Below the pieces are notes generated by a model. It saw only the letters and a program-made list of their open reading frames with translations, searched no databases and was not told the origin of the DNA. A stretch of 64,000 nucleotides of DNA, taken from contig MEQB01000016.1 of the NCBI GenBank assembly GCA_001770015.1, positions 1-64,000 of the forward strand, written 5' to 3'. This stretch comes from Bdellovibrionales bacterium RIFOXYC1_FULL_37_79 (lineage in GTDB: Bacteria; Bdellovibrionota; Bacteriovoracia; Bacteriovoracales; Bacteriovoracaceae). Within the stretch, counting starts at the first letter, position 1. Each line of letters starts with the position of its first letter. A program made the translations under genes and the position numbers. Positions 62,142 through 64,000 of this stretch are shown piece after piece.

Positions 62142-64000
62142 CTAAACAGACTGCTCCGATCCACCAATTACTTTTCGCGGTTTTGATCCTTGAGCAGGGC
62201 CTATAATACCTTTTTCTTCCAATTGATCTATCAAATTAGCAGCTCGATTATATCCAATTTTCAGCCTTCTTTGAAGCATTGAAGCACTTGCCGCACGATA
62301 TTCCATAACCACGCTAACTGCTTCCTCGAAAAGTGTATCATCACCTATGGTCTCTTTATTGGAAATATGTGAACCATAAGCGTAAGGATCTTGGTTGGAA
62401 TTTTCTCCACCATTTTTAATAAAATCAATGGCATCTATACAAAAATCTGGTTTAATTTGTGATAATTTTGAGGTTAAGGCTTCAATTTCATCTTCATCTA
62501 CAAATGATGAGTGAACTCTTATCGTTTCTACTCCACTTTTATAAAGCATATCACCTTTCCCCAGCAATTTTTCTGCACCGATTGCATTTAAAATTGTTCG
62601 GGAATCAATACTAGTAGTCACTCTAAAGGACACCCTCGTAGGAAAATTTGATTTTATAAGTCCGGTAATCACATCCACAGAAGGCCTCTGCGTCGCAACA
62701 ACCATATGTATTCCAGCTGCCCGGGCCTTACCTGCAAGACGACAAATATTACTTTCTATTTCTTTTCCAGCTTTAGTCAAAATAAGATCAGCAAATTCAT
62801 CAACAATAATCACAATACTTGCTAAATCAAAAACGACTTGACCATTGGTAATATCGTAATATTTAGAAATTTTTGAAAGCATCTCAGGCGTTGCATTTTT
62901 TAATTTATCATTAAATCCTTTTAGATTTCTGACTTGAAATTCTTTCATTATGGAATATCTTCTGTCCATTTCTTTAACTGCCCATTGAAGCGCAAGAGAA
63001 GCAGTTTTTGCCTCCGTGACTACTGGCAAAAGCAAGTGTGGTAACTCACTATAAAGGGATAATTCCAGCTGTTTAGGATCTATCAGTATCAATTTCATTT
63101 GATCTGGAGATTTTTTAATAAGTAAAGACACCAACAATGAGTTGATAAAAACAGATTTACCGGACCCGGTGGAACCTGCCACCAACATATGAGGCATCGC
63201 TGCCAAATCAACCACAAAAGATTCACCAAATGCGTCTTTTCCAATAGCCAAGGGGAGATCAAATTTAGTTTTTTGAAAATCTTTTGATGTTAACAATTCA
63301 TCTAGATATATAATTTCCCTAGGATTTCTTGGAACTTCAATACCAACCGTCGTTTTTCCTCTCATCGGATAAACAATTCTAATCGGGGCACCATATAAAG
63401 CCATGGAAAGATCTTCTGAGCTAGATGTAATTTTCGAGACTTTTACTCCAGCACCTAGTTCCAATTCAAAAGTATCAACAACAGGTCCTTTTAGTATATT
63501 TATTACTTGTCCTTCAATTTTAAACTCATTTAGCTTTTCCTCAATGCGATCTATAATTTCTTCAAAATACTTTTCATCTGGAGAATTATTTTTTGACTTA
63601 TCTTTGGCAGTGCCAATAGTTTTAACAATTTGATAATATTTTTTATCATTATCTAGAGATATTTTTTTTATTTCAGATTTTTCATTCTCATTTTTATTTT
63701 CGTTCATTAAAATTAATTTTGCTGGCTCAACAACGTTGTCTGTCATCTCCCCAACATCCAATGATTGTTGTTGAATAGCTTCATTAACTTCAATATTAAT
63801 TTTTCTATTTCCTCTTAAAAAATTTGTTATATTATTTAAAAAGTTCCTTCTTATTTTATTAGGATAAAATTGAATTTTTTTTGGATTTACATTTATAACT
63901 TCTCGTTTTATTTCAACCGAGCTTGTCATCTTCTTCCTATAACTCACAATAAATTTAAAACTCTTAAGTAACAATAAAAGAAAATTTTTATCAAATATTA
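62142..64000 (-). CDS. ftsK: FtsK/SpoIIIE DNA translocase, 5' end beyond the window
   Basis: At least 610 residues. The motor has Walker A GSTGSGKSVF, Walker B VIIVDEFADLI, ATQRPSVDVITG and a C-terminal gamma winged-helix (EYRAASASMLQRRLKIGYNRA). The frame stays open to the right edge: upstream of the TTG at 63974 the residues read IFDKNFLLLLLKSFKF, like the end of a membrane region. I therefore treat it as partial, with the usual N-terminal four-span domain off the window. An internal start at ATG 63929 would give a soluble form. Confidence 0.85.
   Translation of the reverse strand, partial: IFDKNFLLLLLKSFKFIVSYRKKMTSSVEIKREVINVNPKKIQFYPNKIRRNFLNNITNFLRGNRKINIEVNEAIQQQSLDVGEMTDNVVEPAKLILMNENKNENEKSEIKKISLDNDKKYYQIVKTIGTAKDKSKNNSPDEKYFEEIIDRIEEKLNEFKIEGQVINILKGPVVDTFELELGAGVKVSKITSSSEDLSMALYGAPIRIVYPMRGKTTVGIEVPRNPREIIYLDELLTSKDFQKTKFDLPLAIGKDAFGESFVVDLAAMPHMLVAGSTGSGKSVFINSLLVSLLIKKSPDQMKLILIDPKQLELSLYSELPHLLLPVVTEAKTASLALQWAVKEMDRRYSIMKEFQVRNLKGFNDKLKNATPEMLSKISKYYDITNGQVVFDLASIVIIVDEFADLILTKAGKEIESNICRLAGKARAAGIHMVVATQRPSVDVITGLIKSNFPTRVSFRVTTSIDSRTILNAIGAEKLLGKGDMLYKSGVETIRVHSSFVDEDEIEALTSKLSQIKPDFCIDAIDFIKNGGENSNQDPYAYGSHISNKETIGDDTLFEEAVSVVMEYRAASASMLQRRLKIGYNRAANLIDQLEEKGIIGPAQGSKPRKVIGGSEQSV

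Noticed and set aside
1-64000. CRISPR arrays, rRNA and tRNA genes
   Set aside because: No regularly spaced repeats were seen, and no T-loop or rRNA core motifs were recognised in the intergenic regions. A covariance-model scan would be decisive for tRNA.

Overview
The window is AT-rich, densely coded DNA from a Gram-negative bacterium. Signal peptides, lipoproteins, an RseP site-2 protease, a GT9-type glycosyltransferase, a beta-barrel-like protein and a periplasmic amylase all point to a two-membrane envelope. Gene style (many small secreted proteins and lipoproteins, coiled-coil exported proteins, DUF4416, Rex) resembles low-GC Bdellovibrionota/deltaproteobacterial-type genomes, but the lineage is an inference; no rRNA or tRNA was recognised.

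Layout. (1) 0-11.6 kb is a plastic accessory zone: two AAA_14/DUF4143 ATPases, GNAT acetyltransferases, a TldD/TldE peptidase pair, an exported HExxH protein, a papain-like exported protein, and several relics. The relics include a decayed copy of the papain-like gene, a 3' fragment of the cyclase gene and an IS66 transposase scrap. (2) 11.75-16.9 kb is a five-gene minus-strand operon: isochorismatase-fold hydrolase, DUF2877, FdrA, DUF1116 and a cyclase-family hydrolase. The middle three correspond to the AllH/AllF/AllG subunits of oxamate transcarbamoylase. (3) 17-29 kb is a long minus-strand series of exported proteins: a 1059-residue papain/transglutaminase-like candidate, a matrixin, a signal-peptide-bearing methyltransferase-fold protein, a tandem 6-pyruvoyltetrahydropterin-synthase-like protein, and a BtuFCD-type ABC importer. 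(4) 29.4-36.1 kb holds a sodium-pumping methylmalonyl-CoA (acyl-CoA) decarboxylase operon divergent from pyruvate phosphate dikinase. (5) 36-49.4 kb is mixed: glutamate-cysteine ligase, a GH13 amylase, a CheY-like receiver, the redox regulator Rex, two orphan periplasmic-binding lipoproteins (TAXI and PstS types), an EI24 protein, a GT9 protein and HemN. (6) 49.4-64 kb is housekeeping: hisC, tig, truA, pssA with a Psd-like neighbour, tsaB, rseP, cdsA, uppS, frr, pyrH, tsf, rpsB, and ftsK running off the right edge.

Together, sodium-dependent decarboxylation, PPDK, Rex, oxygen-independent HemN and a possible carbamoyl-transfer pathway suggest a facultatively or strictly anaerobic metabolism with sodium energetics. 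The least explained parts are the carbamoyl-type operon with no visible carbamate kinase, the exported methyltransferase/PTPS/ABC cluster, the Psd-like protein that lacks its self-cleavage serine, and several perfect inverted repeats placed at gene starts.
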